In this document: one piece after another, positions 41,532 through 52,674 of the stretch
Position numbering within the stretch: the stretch's first letter is position 1
Layout: every line of letters starts with the position of its first letter
From: Chrysophaeum taylorii
Lineage: Eukaryota; Sar; Pelagophyceae; Pelagomonadales; Pelagomonadaceae
Direction: 5' to 3'
DNA length: 64,000 nucleotides
NCBI GenBank assembly: GCA_029834535.1
Contig: JAQMWT010000208.1
Span: forward strand, 1 to 64,000
The notes under the pieces: generated by a model
Databases searched by the model: none
Seen by the model: the letters and a program-made list of their open reading frames with translations, nothing else
Told to the model about the DNA's origin: nothing
Made by a program: the position numbers and the translations under genes

Positions 41532-42654
41532 TCAGAAGTTGTACATGCCGCGCCGTGACAGACTCCGGAGCGTCCTTCGACTTGGAAACAGACGACGACA
41601 ATATCTATGCGGGTTTTGTCGTCGCTCCGGTCGAGCGGGAGCGTGGCGATAACACGCAGCTGACGTCGTGGTGGGCTGAACACGACCCCGAGAATGTATT
41701 AAACAAGTCGAGTGCCGTGACGAAGGGTGACGACTGTGAGCGATCGCTGCGTTACACGAAGAGGTCTGACGGCAGTCGACGCAACAAAAGCCGAGTTCAG
41801 CACGTGTAACAGTTCGGGAGGAGGCCGAGTTGCAAAAGAAGATGGTCGACAGACGCGGGCGGCGCATACAACATCACGGTTTACAAAGAACAGCGCGACG
41901 ACGTTGTCGTTCATGTGCAACAAAGGCTGCAGTTTATCGTGATGGACGGTCCTCATCAAGGGCTCCATACCGTGCAAGTCTGGCGGCTCTACTCGTGACT
42001 TGGATTGATAAACATCCACAACAAAACCATGATTCCGCCAAGCTCTTCTGATGAGATGACGAACCAGTATCATTCGCTGGAATCTGTTGAGAACATCAAA
42101 TTCGGGTGCGTCCGAATCAACAACTGCTCTTGGGCGACGAGGAGAGAGACGAACGCGCGGTGGCAGTCAGCGGTCTCTATTTCTCGCAACAGGCCTTGTT
42201 TTGAATGTTGTTCTATTCTGCGGGTGTTTGGATGTTGATGCGTGCGTACGGTCAAATTTGGCAGCTTTGTGATTGATCAACCCCATACTATGTGTGCGCT
42301 GCCTCAAACTTGACGTACGTGCATCAAACTTTGGCCACCGCGGAAGATTCGAGCAGGAGAACGAACGATACTTTACGGCTTGACGCTCATCGGGAATCCA
42401 TCCAATATATCACGGTTTCGAGATCGCAAAAACTCAAGTATTGTCGTTGCAACTCGCGGGCATCATAATTTCCGGGCGCCAGATTCAACCTTGATGTGAC
42501 CGTCTTGGATGACTCATCCGTCGTCAACTTGATACGCGCAATGCTCTAATCTGGAGCTGGCGAGCGCAGTTGGTCGGCGAGCTCGGCTCTCTTCACGTCC
42601 AGTTTGAGGACGAGTACCCGGTGCTTCTGCAAAAAACACGACTTACTTTTGTAC
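41532..42654. other. Unassigned region between the AAT repeat and LINE L3
   Basis: Short frames occur on both strands (for example 41555-41809 plus and 41699-42073 minus) without recognisable domains or consistent codon use. Probably decayed transposon sequence. Nothing else supportable. Confidence 0.3.
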
Positions 42655-42813
42655 TTTCGGTTTCATCCTCCTTCACGGTGCGGATTCATGGTGCCTAACC
42701 GAGGTTGTCTACAATCACCTACGATGCTGTCACCTCGCTCGCGCGATGTGCCGCGTGTAACACGCGTCGCCAGAATACCTGGGAAAAACATCATATCAAA
42801 ACTTCAAACCACC
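42655..42813 (+). mobile_element. LINE L3 fragment, left of element B
   Basis: Encodes ILLHGAD then WCLTEVV and RAMCRV, with frame disruptions. It matches the L2 block ILLHGAESWCLTEVL ... RVMCRV. It is interrupted at 42813 by element B and resumes at 55219. Confidence 0.75.
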
Positions 42814-43128
42814 TGCAGAGCATTTAGCAAGCAGTGGTAAGTCACCTGGGAAACCACCCCTTCTCATCGTGAACGTCTGGAAGTGTTTAATTCGGGGAAT
42901 GAAAAGGTATGTTCCCTATATCCTCAGAACACGACAGGCGGCATCTAGAACTACACGAGAAATGTAAAGTGTATAGTGCTACATACCTCGGGACGCGCTA
43001 GACCATGGTGATGAGCGTAGGCACAAATCAGAGGACTATTTGATTGTGTAGAAAGGAAGAATAAGGGTAAGGAAGAGATCACGCTCTCAACGGACGGATA
43101 AGGGTAAGAGGCAGCAGATTTCTCTGCA
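42814..43128 (-). repeat. Element B 3' LTR (315 bp)
   Basis: Bounded by the 7-bp inverted ends TGCAGAG/CTCTGCA. The adjacent polypurine tract reads GAGGGGG on the minus strand (43129-43135). CCACC lies outside at 42809-42813. Confidence 0.92.
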
Positions 43129-43276
43129 CCCCCTCGAGATGTCTTGAGTGCAAGGTGCGACTGTAGAGCATCTCTTGAGAAAGATGATGATGAAGAAAAA
43201 GAAGGAAAAGAATGAGAATACAGTCTTGATGGTCGCAGAGGTCACATAAGAAGCATCAAGAGTATAGCAGAGTGTC

Positions 43277-45165
43277 TTAGGGCTTGGACTTGGTGGAGCT
43301 GAGAGTCGACTTGACGCTTTTGAACAGAGCATTACGAAACACAGGTACGACAGACAGTGTGTTAAAGCTATCTGAGGTGGTGGACATCGTTACTGGTTCG
43401 AGAGTATCGGTATCGTCTTCGTCAGCTTCTGCTGTCAGGTGGTGAACGCCAATAGCAGAATGGTGTGGTTCCATACGAAACGTGAGTGCAAGTAAAGCAT
43501 TCAGTAGGGATGGCATTAGTGAGTCAAGTTTTAGGGTGTCCAGTTGGTTTTCCAAGAAGTTGGACAGAGCGAACGGATCCGAGAGGATAGAAGGGTCTTC
43601 CGATTCACATGCGAAGGGAATGCTTTGAATACACGAGAGCAAATCATCACGCAGACGATGGAGGTGATCGTCCGGGGAGGAATGGTTGGCGGCATATTGG
43701 TCATGAGCGTTAGCATTAAGCGAGACAGCTCTGTGATCTTGAACAGTGTTACAAGCAACACGTGTGCATTGCTGTAGGAGGGAAGAGCCGGTTATCCAGG
43801 GAGGTAATTGAAGCAATGGCAGCCTGTAGATCTGTGCGCAGAGATGATTTCAGCGCTGAGGTGTTGACCTTGCGAATATGCGAAGAGTTTCCTGGAGTTG
43901 CTCGACTTGTCGACTCAATGCATCGACATCATCAGGCGAGGCAGAAGGAGCAGGATGTGTCGATGGCGAAGACATTTCCAGAGTAGATTCTGATGTGGGA
44001 AGTGAGTAGTTTAATGACGTTTCGGTCAACACATGCTGTGCAGGTAGGGGGTATTTCGTGTTTAGAAAGTGCAGAAAGTCTTGATGTTCTGCCGGAGTAT
44101 AGGTGGGGCCGAACATAACATCCAGGAGTGATAGCGGCTTTGTATAATCTGAGGATGATACGTAGTCGTCAAGATGTTGTGCCCACGATTGGACAACAGT
44201 ATTAATCACATGGTGGTATTTGGTGGCCTTGAACATAGCCTGAGTTTTACGAGCCTGTGTTCGCTCGAGAGTTACAATTAAGTTAAGATGCTCCAGGTGC
44301 ATCTGAGTAATAAGCCGAAGATCCAGTGCAAATGGCAGTTGAGTGGTGGAGTTCTGTGGCTGCATCGGTTACTGATAAGACTAAATGAGCAAGTGACGGA
44401 TGTTGCGGTAGACTGCTAGTCAAGAGAGTATGTAGCTCCTTTGGCAAATGATACGTGCGTATGATGGTTGCGCGTATATGACCAGCTGAGCACCCATCAC
44501 AGGAGGGTTGGAAGGAAGTAGCATTACGTGCACATAAGTTAGGTTGTATGGGTGCCTGATCGGTGTTGTGACAAGCGCAACAAATGTTAATGGTGATAGT
44601 TGAGATGGGGATGTGACCATTCTTCTTGTGGTCATCTGTGTTGAGGTGAGTAGGATGACAGAATGAAACGTTCACGTTTGGGGCCTCTGTAGCAGCCAAT
44701 AGAAGTAATAGCAGGAGCAGCTTCCCAAGATGTAGTAATGGGTAGGCGCATGGATATGAATGTCGTTAGTTCCACAAACAGTAAAGAGTCAGCAGATTCA
44801 TAGATCGAGTTGAGTACCGTAGAGATTTCCGCTCGCATAACAGAAGAGAGAAAGGGGGTAGCAGGAGTACGGAAGCTCTCAGAAAGAGAGTGTCCTCGTT
44901 CAATCAGGGCAAAATCCATGTTGAGGCCATCCTGGAGTGTTAGGGATTGTAGTGCAACAGGTTCGGCTGGTGTCGGTGAGACAGTAGCAGCCTGGGAGGT
45001 AGTAGGAGTGACAGAGGTTATGGGTTGTCGTTTTTTTGAGACAACTTGGGAGAAGGCTCGGTCGTGGAAAGCGAGCGTGGAATTGTCCTTCGAACGACTG
45101 GAGAGATGCCACGGCCACGGCCGCGGCCACGGGAGTGCCAAGAAAAAGACATGAGCGACACTCAC
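43277..45165 (-). pseudogene. Element B extra 3' coding region
   Basis: Frames 45165-44632, 44699-44283, 44365-43850 and 43816-43277 follow one another with small overlaps, as expected from frameshifts in one original reading frame or two. The start is Pro/Trp-rich and basic. A Cys/His cluster (CCACH, CARN, CDGCSAGH) at about 44580-44470 may bind zinc. Motif 5 is at 44005-44028. The last part is helical and ends STKSKP. Unrelated to any retroviral envelope I know: no signal peptide, no membrane span. The function is unknown. Confidence 0.65.
44005..44028 (-). other. Junction motif 5, element B
   Basis: Encodes L-T-E-T-S-L-N-Y then S-L-P, in frame with the 3' coding region. Confidence 0.8.
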
Positions 45166-45217
45166 ACGACACGTAAAAAAAATTGTGGCAAAAGGAAGAA
45201 AAGCCAGGGCTAGTTTG

Positions 45218-45241
45218 CTAGTTTAACGACGTTGCGGTCAC
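45218..45241 (-). other. Junction motif 4, element B
   Basis: Lies just past the pol stop. In the pol frame it reads V-T-A-T-S-L-N followed by TAG where the other copies have a Tyr codon. The pol frame reaches it only through a TGA about ten codons earlier. Confidence 0.7.
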
Positions 45242-45256
45242 TAGGGTTAGACATCT

Positions 45257-47124
45257 TCAATCCTGTAAAGGATTGTCGTGAGAGGCATGATGCATACCGA
45301 GTAGAGAACGAAAAGTGTAGAACTCAGCAGCAAGTGGCTTTGTAAAACCATCCGCCACGTTCAGCTTGCCGGGAACATGATGGACTCGTATTTTCTGTAG
45401 CGAGATGTACTCACGGATTAAAAACCATCTGGTCGACAGTGCCTTGGATCGAGAGGACCCATCTGGGTTATTAGAGGTGTGAACAGCGGCAGCATTGTCA
45501 GACAAGAGAGGTAGGCTTCTGATGAAGCGCATATCTTCAGCAATTGGGTTGTCATTGTCATCGAAGTCGACATGATCAGCGGTGTTCTCACCATTAGCAT
45601 TGTTGACGTAGAAGGTAGGGTTGACGACAAAGGAGAGCTCCAACAACAGCTTGCGTAGCCAAACAGCTTCATCAGCACAAATACTGAGGGCGATCAACTC
45701 AGCTTCGTGAGTTGAACAGGAGACAATCGGTTGAATTTTGCTTTTCCAACCAATAAGGCAGTTGAAAAGATAGAAGACAAACCCGGTGGTAGATTTCCTA
45801 TCTTCCTTTGCTAAGGAAGGGGCATTGTCAGCGTCAACCATGGCAACTAAGGGGTCAAACTGTCCAGTAGATACATCCTGTGGTTGGTAGTCGACCACAG
45901 TGGATAGATCAATTCGATTAGCGGAGACAGTGCGAAGGTGAGCTTCAATGGCATTACCTTTAGGGTGAAACCAGAGGCGAAGTGAGCGGTTTTCCGGCTT
46001 CTTGAGGTAGCGAAGCAAATGCTCTAGCATTTGGACGTGAACATACGTGGGTGCATGCATACCACGCGAACATCTGCCCAAGGCTTGCGAGAAGTCAGGT
46101 CTGCAGGCAACTTGCATGAACACCAGCTTGCCAAGGAGGGTGGCAAAGTGCGAATTGATGTACAACTCTGTTTCAGAGCTGGGAGTGCCATCTTTATACT
46201 TGAAGGACGATGACATAGGATATTTAAGCGGGGTCAGTTGCTGCAAGACTGGGTGATCAGCGAAGAGTTCATCCAGCTTGGCTTGCACATCCAGAGAAAT
46301 GGAACCGTCAGATGTGCGACACACACGCATGCCTAGGAGGGTATGGACAGGTTCAAACTGCTCTACAGCATACCGTTTGTGGAGGGCATCCTGTAATTCA
46401 GTACGAAGAGGGTCGTCATTGACACAATAACAATGTCGTCTACAGACAGACTGCATACGACGAACTTAGCATGTGCGGATACTCGAGCATATAGGCAAGA
46501 GTCCGAATGCAGGCGTTTGTAGCCAAGGCTACGGAAGAAGCCGTCTATCTCTTTGTTCCAAAGGGATGGTGATTGCCGAAGTCCATAAAGTGACTTCAGC
46601 AGTTTCGGTAGACGTCGGCCCTTGTACTTAGCGTCATCGGGGTCGATAAGCTTGATGCCGTCTGGTAACTGAACATAGACATTGGCATCGATGTCAGACT
46701 GAACGAAGGCGTTCGGGACGTCTGCATGGTAGACAGGCAATTGCTTGTATGCTGCAATAGCTAGTAGTACCCGGATTGCGGTCATGGTGGCCATGGGGCT
46801 GAAGGTGCCAAAGAAATCGGCGCCAAGAGATGCTAGGAAGCCACGTAGTACGAGGCGAGCCTTGTGCTTAACGTATTTGCCTGCAGAGTCTGTTTTAATC
46901 TTCAGCACCATCTTGCTGTCAATAGGACGAGAGACACCGTCGGGTAAGGAAAGTTTGAAGCAGCCAAAGCGGATAATGTCGTGGAGTTCCTTGGCGATGG
47001 CCTTGAGGTAGGCGTGCCTGTTTTCAGGCGACAAACCGTGGAGGCACTTAAGTTTATATTCGTCAATGGAAACGTCCGCTTCTTGGACCTTATATTCGTC
47101 AGGACCAACAATGGCTGGTGAATT
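45257..47124 (-). pseudogene. Element B reverse transcriptase and RNase H
   Basis: RT frame 47289-46363 (VKHKARLVLRGF, YHADVPNAFVQ, KSLYGLRQSPSLWNKEI, LSVDDIVIV with codons at 46435-46446) overlaps frame 46456-45257, which carries the rest of the thumb and RNase H (DADNAPSL, KSTTGFVFYL, STHEAELIAL, LNVADGFTKPL). The only break is next to the SVDD box, where B differs from A. The catalytic box is S-V-D-D in both copies. Protein identity with A is nearly complete by eye. Confidence 0.88.
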
Positions 47125-47148
47125 ATAGTTTAGCGACGTTGCGGTCGA
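47125..47148 (-). other. Junction motif 3, element B
   Basis: Encodes S-T-A-T-S-L-N-Y then N-S-P immediately before the RT. Confidence 0.82.
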
Positions 47149-49280
47149 GGCAGTGTGCGCAACTTCGGGATAAGCGGAAACAGCGTCAGTAGGAGTAGTA
47201 GGGGCAGATTCCAGTTGGATATGGATAGTAGGGTCGGTACGTAAGACCTGGGTGATAAACTCTGTAGAGACCAGAAGGTATTCCTCCAAGTCAGCCAGAG
47301 ATGCAGAAGTAGCGCCAAACTCGGATGAGTTGTGATCAATAAAGCTGGTCGGCGCCAGGTACGTAAGTGCATATTGTAAGGAAGAAGTGCCGAAGGCAGC
47401 AGCGTGTTCAGTGAACGCAGATAAAAGGGGCTGAGGAATAGGGCACGCAGGTGAACCATCAGCAGTTAAAAAGGTTGCAGCTGGGATGCTGGATGCGCAC
47501 TTGGCGTGGGCGAAGTAACCATCGACGTGCGGGTAGCGGGCAAGTCAGTGCGCAACGGGAGAAGAAGACGAGCTAACAACGCATGTTCCCCTCTGAGCAG
47601 ATAGCAGACCAGAGGATACCACCACGGAGATGAAGGGCGGAGAGGGCGGGAGACTTGAACGTAAGAAAGTGGTGGCGAAGATCCCAGCGGAAATCGGCGA
47701 GCTTGCCACCAGCGGCTTTGTAAGCACCAATAGTAGACGCTTGTAACCGGGCTCGGATAGTTTTCATAGAAGTGGCCTTGCGAGTGTTAGGCTGTTTGGA
47801 ACCTCGGACAAGAATGACGTCACCTTGTGCAAAAAGGTCTTTGTAAGAAGGAAGCAAGGGCGGCGGTGACATAGAGCCAGATTCGTCGGCGAGAGCGTCA
47901 GAAGAGGGAGAAGAGGCAGGAGTAGGGGACGAAGAATGAGCTGAAGGAGGTGGGGAGTGCCCCCTCTGAGGATGGGGAGTCCTTGTCCCCCTCTGAATGA
48001 CATGGTCTTGGATAGCGGTGTGGGGTGTGAGCGAGAAAGGCGCGGGAGGAGCGTGAAGCGGAGGAGCTAGTTCAGGATCAGGAGTAGGATGCTGCAACAT
48101 GTAGAGGAATTGCAGCTTGGACGAGACACGAATTTGTCCGTTTTCAGGGTTGAGGGCGACGTCAGCGAGATGGCCGACGCGTGGGGAGACGAGCGGGTTT
48201 TGCGCGTTGGCGCAACAGAGATATAAATATTTGCGGCGGCACGGTTCCCACTTGTGGTGTTCATGGGGCTCCAATAGGAGGTAACATTCAGCGCCAAAAA
48301 TCTTGAGCATATCGTGTTGGGGAGTGTTGAGTTGGTTGTAGAGTAGCTGTTGCGGACTCAGAATAGCATGATGAATGCGCTCGAGCGTGGCGTTCGGGAG
48401 AAGGTTATAGCTTTGAACGGTGTGTATCACCGCCCATGGGAACATGATAGTGGGCTCACGATCTTGGCGCCACGATAGTGAGCATTAAGGAGAGAACGAA
48501 GGCGAGTTGAGGAGGCGGAGGCGATGAAGCCGATGGCAGACTCAACTTCAAAGTTAAAGTGGTGCATGTACGGCGGGAAGGCAATGAGTTGAATGCCCTT
48601 ATCGACGCGGTACGGGGAGGTAATGTGCTGGCTAAAGTAGGGCTTGAATGCATCGGAGTAGAGGGTGCGCATGTGCACGTTGAGTTGTGTACGACAGAAG
48701 TCATACACAAAATCCAGAGCTTGAGTGAACTCCGTGGCGTTGGTGGTGCGTGTAAAGTACACCAAGAGAATTTCGTAATGAGTTCCTTGAAGACGATGAT
48801 ATGTGAAGCCTCCCCATTCGGATGGGATGGTCACATAGCCGCCGTCGCACGCCCAGACTTCGCCGGCTTTGTGAGTTTGCTCAAAGAAGGCTTGGTCGCA
48901 TTGAAATGCTTGTGCGGGTGGCGCTTGTTGTGTGCGATGCAGTCGGTGCATAAGTCGCGATATGGTATGTCAGAAGCAGAGAATCCAGGGCGAGCAAGTA
49001 CGTTGGGGGCCTTGGCAGCGACGTTGTCGGGGCAGTGATGCACCCGGTGAAAGCGATTGGCACGTTCTTTGGCATTGAGATATTCGGTGGATCCGTGTGC
49101 GATTGACTTACGAGGAATGGGATGAGCGGGAATGTGCCGTTTGCGCCGAACATCGAACTTGAGTTCGGTGTCTAAGGTAGGGGAAGGCGGTGCGTCGTCA
49201 TCCTGGTGCGCAGCAGGGTCACTTGGAGGTGCATCCTCATCATCACGAGTAACGAGAGTATCTTCGTAGGACGAAGATAT
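47149..49280 (-). pseudogene. Element B integrase
   Basis: The N-terminal His/Cys region lies near 49040-48950 (FHRVHHCPDN ... LCTDC). The rve core is in frame 48951-48427: first Asp in VWACDGGYV, second in TLYSDAF 64 residues later, glutamate in FNFEVESAIG about 35 residues after that, fitting the D-D-35-E layout. The usual copia N-G-x-x-E-R context is replaced by F-N-F-E-V-E. A long Pro/Ser-rich C-terminal region continues in frame 48445-47573. Frame changes at about 48950, 48440 and 47580 interrupt it. Confidence 0.8.
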
Positions 49281-49304
49281 ATAGTTTAACGACATTTCGG
49301 TCAA
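49281..49304 (-). other. Junction motif 2, element B
   Basis: Encodes L-T-E-M-S-L-N-Y then I-S-S, between methyltransferase and integrase. Confidence 0.82.
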
Positions 49305-49829
49305 GCAGTTGCTGGAAATAGACATCATAAAAGCTTGTGCCAAAGACAAGGTATCTGTGCTGCACGTGGTGGAAGCTTGATTAATGGTCATGAAATTGGA
49401 TACATAGGATTTCTTAGTCACTGCAGCAGTATGTTGGAAGGTAGGGTCCAACATAAGGGATTTAATATCGGCAACGAGGAGCGAAAGGTGCTTGTACAGA
49501 GTGCTGTACGTACCGGCAGGCAGAGCATTGCTGAGCATGTCACAGCAAAGGTCATGGCGTAGAGACAAGAGGAAAGATTCCTGTTGTTTGGTGTGGTTGT
49601 TAGCACGAATCAACTCCGGTCGAGTGGGGTAGCGTAATTTCCCGTTGCGAGGGTCGAGTAAAATAATATTGGCATACCCTCGGACGGTTGGCAATGGAGC
49701 AAGCATTGAGTGGATTTTAGAGCCGAGTTTGCGGTCACTTCCACGAAGGTACCCTATATAGCGACTATGAGATAAGTGGTGATCTTCCAGAGCAAAAAGA
49801 GAATCCTTGTAATCGAAAGAGTTGTCGGT

Positions 49830-51594
49830 GGCCTTGTAGGTAAGGCAGCCAGGCATCACAAGAGCGCATCTGGACAAGAGTTTTTGTATGGCGGTGCCAT
49901 AGGTGGCAGCGAAGCCAACTTGGGGAAGGGCTTGGACTATCCACAAGTAACCCATAAACGGCTCCAAATATGGACCTGTCCCGGTCGCGGGGGATGTCGG
50001 AAGCAGTGAACGTATAACTAACTAAACTAACTTCAGACCTCTCCCGAGCATGGGAGCCAGGCCGGACCGACAGGAGCCAGTCCGGAATCACGGGCCTGTA
50101 GACGAGGAGCGCCGAAAGGTCGGTCGGCGGAGAGTGACCAGCAAGCTTGTCGCCATGCGACGAGGAGATCGCGATATGACTGACAACCAACTCGTCGATA
50201 ACCTTCCGTCTTCGCCCCGGCCATACCCCGTCCCACTGCGAACGTTCCGGCTGCCAACCGGCCCGCCCGGGAGGCGAATAGGTGCCAACCTACGCCGGGA
50301 GGGCGGATGCTTTCGCAAGGCTCAGGATTCATGAGGCACCGTCCTCCATCGCAACCGCAGTCGGCGATCAGGGAACGTATACGTGCTTCCAAACGCTTTG
50401 ATGGGAGTTTGCTGTTTGGTGGTGGCGTTCTCTATGGTGAGGTGTGGTGGCGTTCTCTATGGTGAGGTTGCCGTCAGAGTGGTGGCCACCAGTTAAGAAG
50501 TAGGAGTTGTGTGCTGTTGATGAGGTTGTAAGTAATAACCTGTGTGACGGTTGGTTAGTTTCGAAAACGGTTATGTAATAGGATACAGGAGTGGGTGAGT
50601 TAGTGTGTAAGCTGGCAAACAAGCTATAGAAGATTGTAAAAACCTTGACGTGTATAGGATATGTTGCATTGGGTAGTGGCTCCATAGAGGAGCGTTTAAA
50701 GCACAACTGATGATAAGTACACTCGGATTGGACAGAGTGAGTGCGTTGTTCGTGAGCCTGTTGTGAGTGAAGGCGAAGCAGTAACATATTGGGGGATTCA
50801 AGGTCAGCCATAGTAAGCTGAGTAGAACCTGTGCGAGAGTAAGGTGCAAAAGTTTTAGGAACGGGGACATATGGAGGATCGGGAAACACCCGGATCCAGT
50901 CTTTGGATACGAGGTTAGGTAGCCAAAGGCGCTTGGGAATAGCTTGTAGATCATCCACGATCTTTAGGAAGGGGCGTGGATGGAGGATGGGCCACGATAA
51001 TAATTTAATTGGTCCAGTAGAATACCTGCGTGCAATGCATATCCATCTTTCTCTAGATTGGTAGTCGCCACAGAGGTAGGTCGGGAACCTATCAACAACA
51101 TCGACACAGTAATCAAGTGTAGTATGGATAAGGTTGGCCACTGTGATGTGGTCTTGATGACAGTACTTATGCGGAGGCGTCATCTCAGCCAGTAGTACCA
51201 AGGGCTGGAGTAGCTTGATGACAGACAACATGCTGTCGAAAAGAGAGTCGTCCAGCAGGCTGTGTAAGTCTTCCGTCTTTTGCTGTTTTAGTAAATTCCT
51301 GTTTGTGCAGGGAGGAGTGATCTCAATTATATCACAATAGAATGTGCGCCTTTCCTCTGGTGAGATTAGGTGAAGGTGGTTAATAAAGGCGGGGAGAGAT
51401 TCAAATAATAATACAGTAGGAAAACGGTGGCGTAACATACGAACAAGCGTATCATCAGACTCAACAACAACTTTTACATTGATATTTAAGCCTAAGTCAT
51501 TAGTGGCTTGAGACAGGAACGCCGGAGTTGACAAACCAGAACAAAGTAACATGACAGAGGGTTTGCGGAGATTGGACTCTTGTGAGAGAAACAC
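49830..51594 (-). CDS. Cytosine-5 DNA methyltransferase domain carried by copia element B
   Basis: Frame 51594-50368 is open for 409 codons. Motif I is VMLLCSGL (residues 14-21), followed by an acidic ESDD. The PC box is EITPPCTN with catalytic Cys 96 (codon 51309-51307). Motif VI is LLAEM with Glu 137. Motif VIII is QSRERWICIARR with R181 and R183. Cys to Glu is 41 residues and Glu to the second Arg is 46; M.HhaI has 38 and 46. After the target-recognition region, a LINE-derived insertion (50017-50372) interrupts the gene, then motif IX (FTASDIPRD) and motif X (PQVGFAATYGTAIQKLL, about 49923-49870) follow across one frameshift. All key catalytic residues are present. It lies within the polyprotein between protease and integrase. 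As it stands the domain is cut, but its catalytic half is intact. Confidence 0.85.
50017..50372 (-). mobile_element. Short LINE-derived element (356 bp) inside element B
   Basis: Same family as 14121-14470, flanked by a 9-bp direct repeat GAACGTATA (50008-50016 and 50373-50381). It is inserted some 90 bp upstream, in element coordinates, of the site used in A, so the two insertions are independent. Confidence 0.85.
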
Positions 51595-51609
51595 TGGGCG
51601 TGAGAGTAG

Positions 51610-52650
51610 TCAGGTTAATGGCTGCGTGTTTTGCTGAACAAACTTGTTCTGTTTCCGAAGATTGAGAACCAAAGGGCGAATCCACGGGCGATCTGGTAAA
51701 ACTCTTTGGAGTAGGTAGTTGTAGTATGCCAGTAGATCCCTGTTTTCATGGTATCGCTTGAGGGGAAATGCGAGCGAGCGAAGTTCCAGCCGCTTGTCGC
51801 GCGCGATGTTGTAAGTGAGACAAGGGAGAGCGGGTAAATTAGCTGCTACATAGTGTATGGGTATACGTACATCTTTGTCTATGCGGCTCGTGACAGCGCT
51901 GAGCTTTGGCTCAGCTCGATCATTGAACACAGTGGTCAGGTTCGTCTGGTTCCACTCGAGCATGCTCAGGATAGCGAGATGTCGGTCATGCACTGGCTGA
52001 AGACATAAAGCGAAGTCGATCTTAACATAGCCAACTTGTGGATGATCTGGTAGGGGAATAACGATGTTACGTGTTAACATCATGTGTGATGCCCGTTGTT
52101 GTCCTGTAGCCGTCTGAATAACAATCGGCGCGTATTTGGAGTCCAATGGAATTATATGATTGGGTATTGCGAAATCGTAAGTGGACATCAATGAGATGGT
52201 AGCACAAGAGTCAAAATATAGAAAAGAGCAATGTGGAGGGACACTGTTTACCTTCATGTAGTTGGTGAGGAAGGCGTTTTCCGAATGTGGGCAAGTAGTG
52301 GAGAGGCTGGCTGTAAAGAAGTTCTTCAGCAATAACAGATTCGTTGGAATAATGATCGGTTGAACAGGTGGTGATGGTTCGTCAGCCTCATCAGCCATGC
52401 CGTGCTTTTCATCAAATGACGATAGCGAAGTATGATCGGCATCCCTTTTGGTTTCGGCTTGTGATGGTGTGTTGAGGGCAGATTGGACCTGTGAAGATAG
52501 CGAGGACAATAATGCTGGTGGTAAAGCCGAGATGGCGGAAGCGGTAAAGAGGTTAGACACAGTATTGGAAGGATTACCCTGTGTGTTTGTAGTAGGAGGA
52601 GTTGTTGTTGGGGTGGGAGCAGTAACGACAGTATGGTGTTGTGGCTCCAC
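51610..52650 (-). pseudogene. Element B aspartic protease region
   Basis: Open within frame 53094-51610. The active site is FDSCATISLM (codons at 52212-52201), with Cys where copia proteases have Gly. Downstream are hydrophobic strands (IVIQTATGQQ, VGYVKIDFAL, HLAILSMLEW) like the protease fold. The following stretch up to the methyltransferase has no known domain. A frame break at about 51600 separates it from the methyltransferase frame. Confidence 0.65.
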
Positions 52651-52674
52651 GTAGTTTAACGACTTTTCGGTCGA
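52651..52674 (-). other. Junction motif 1, element B
   Basis: Encodes S-T-E-K-S-L-N-Y then V-E-P, between gag and protease, in an open frame. Confidence 0.82.

Noticed and set aside
43277-45165. Retroviral-type envelope in the copia 3' region
   Set aside because: No signal peptide, membrane span or glycoprotein layout; kept as unknown protein.
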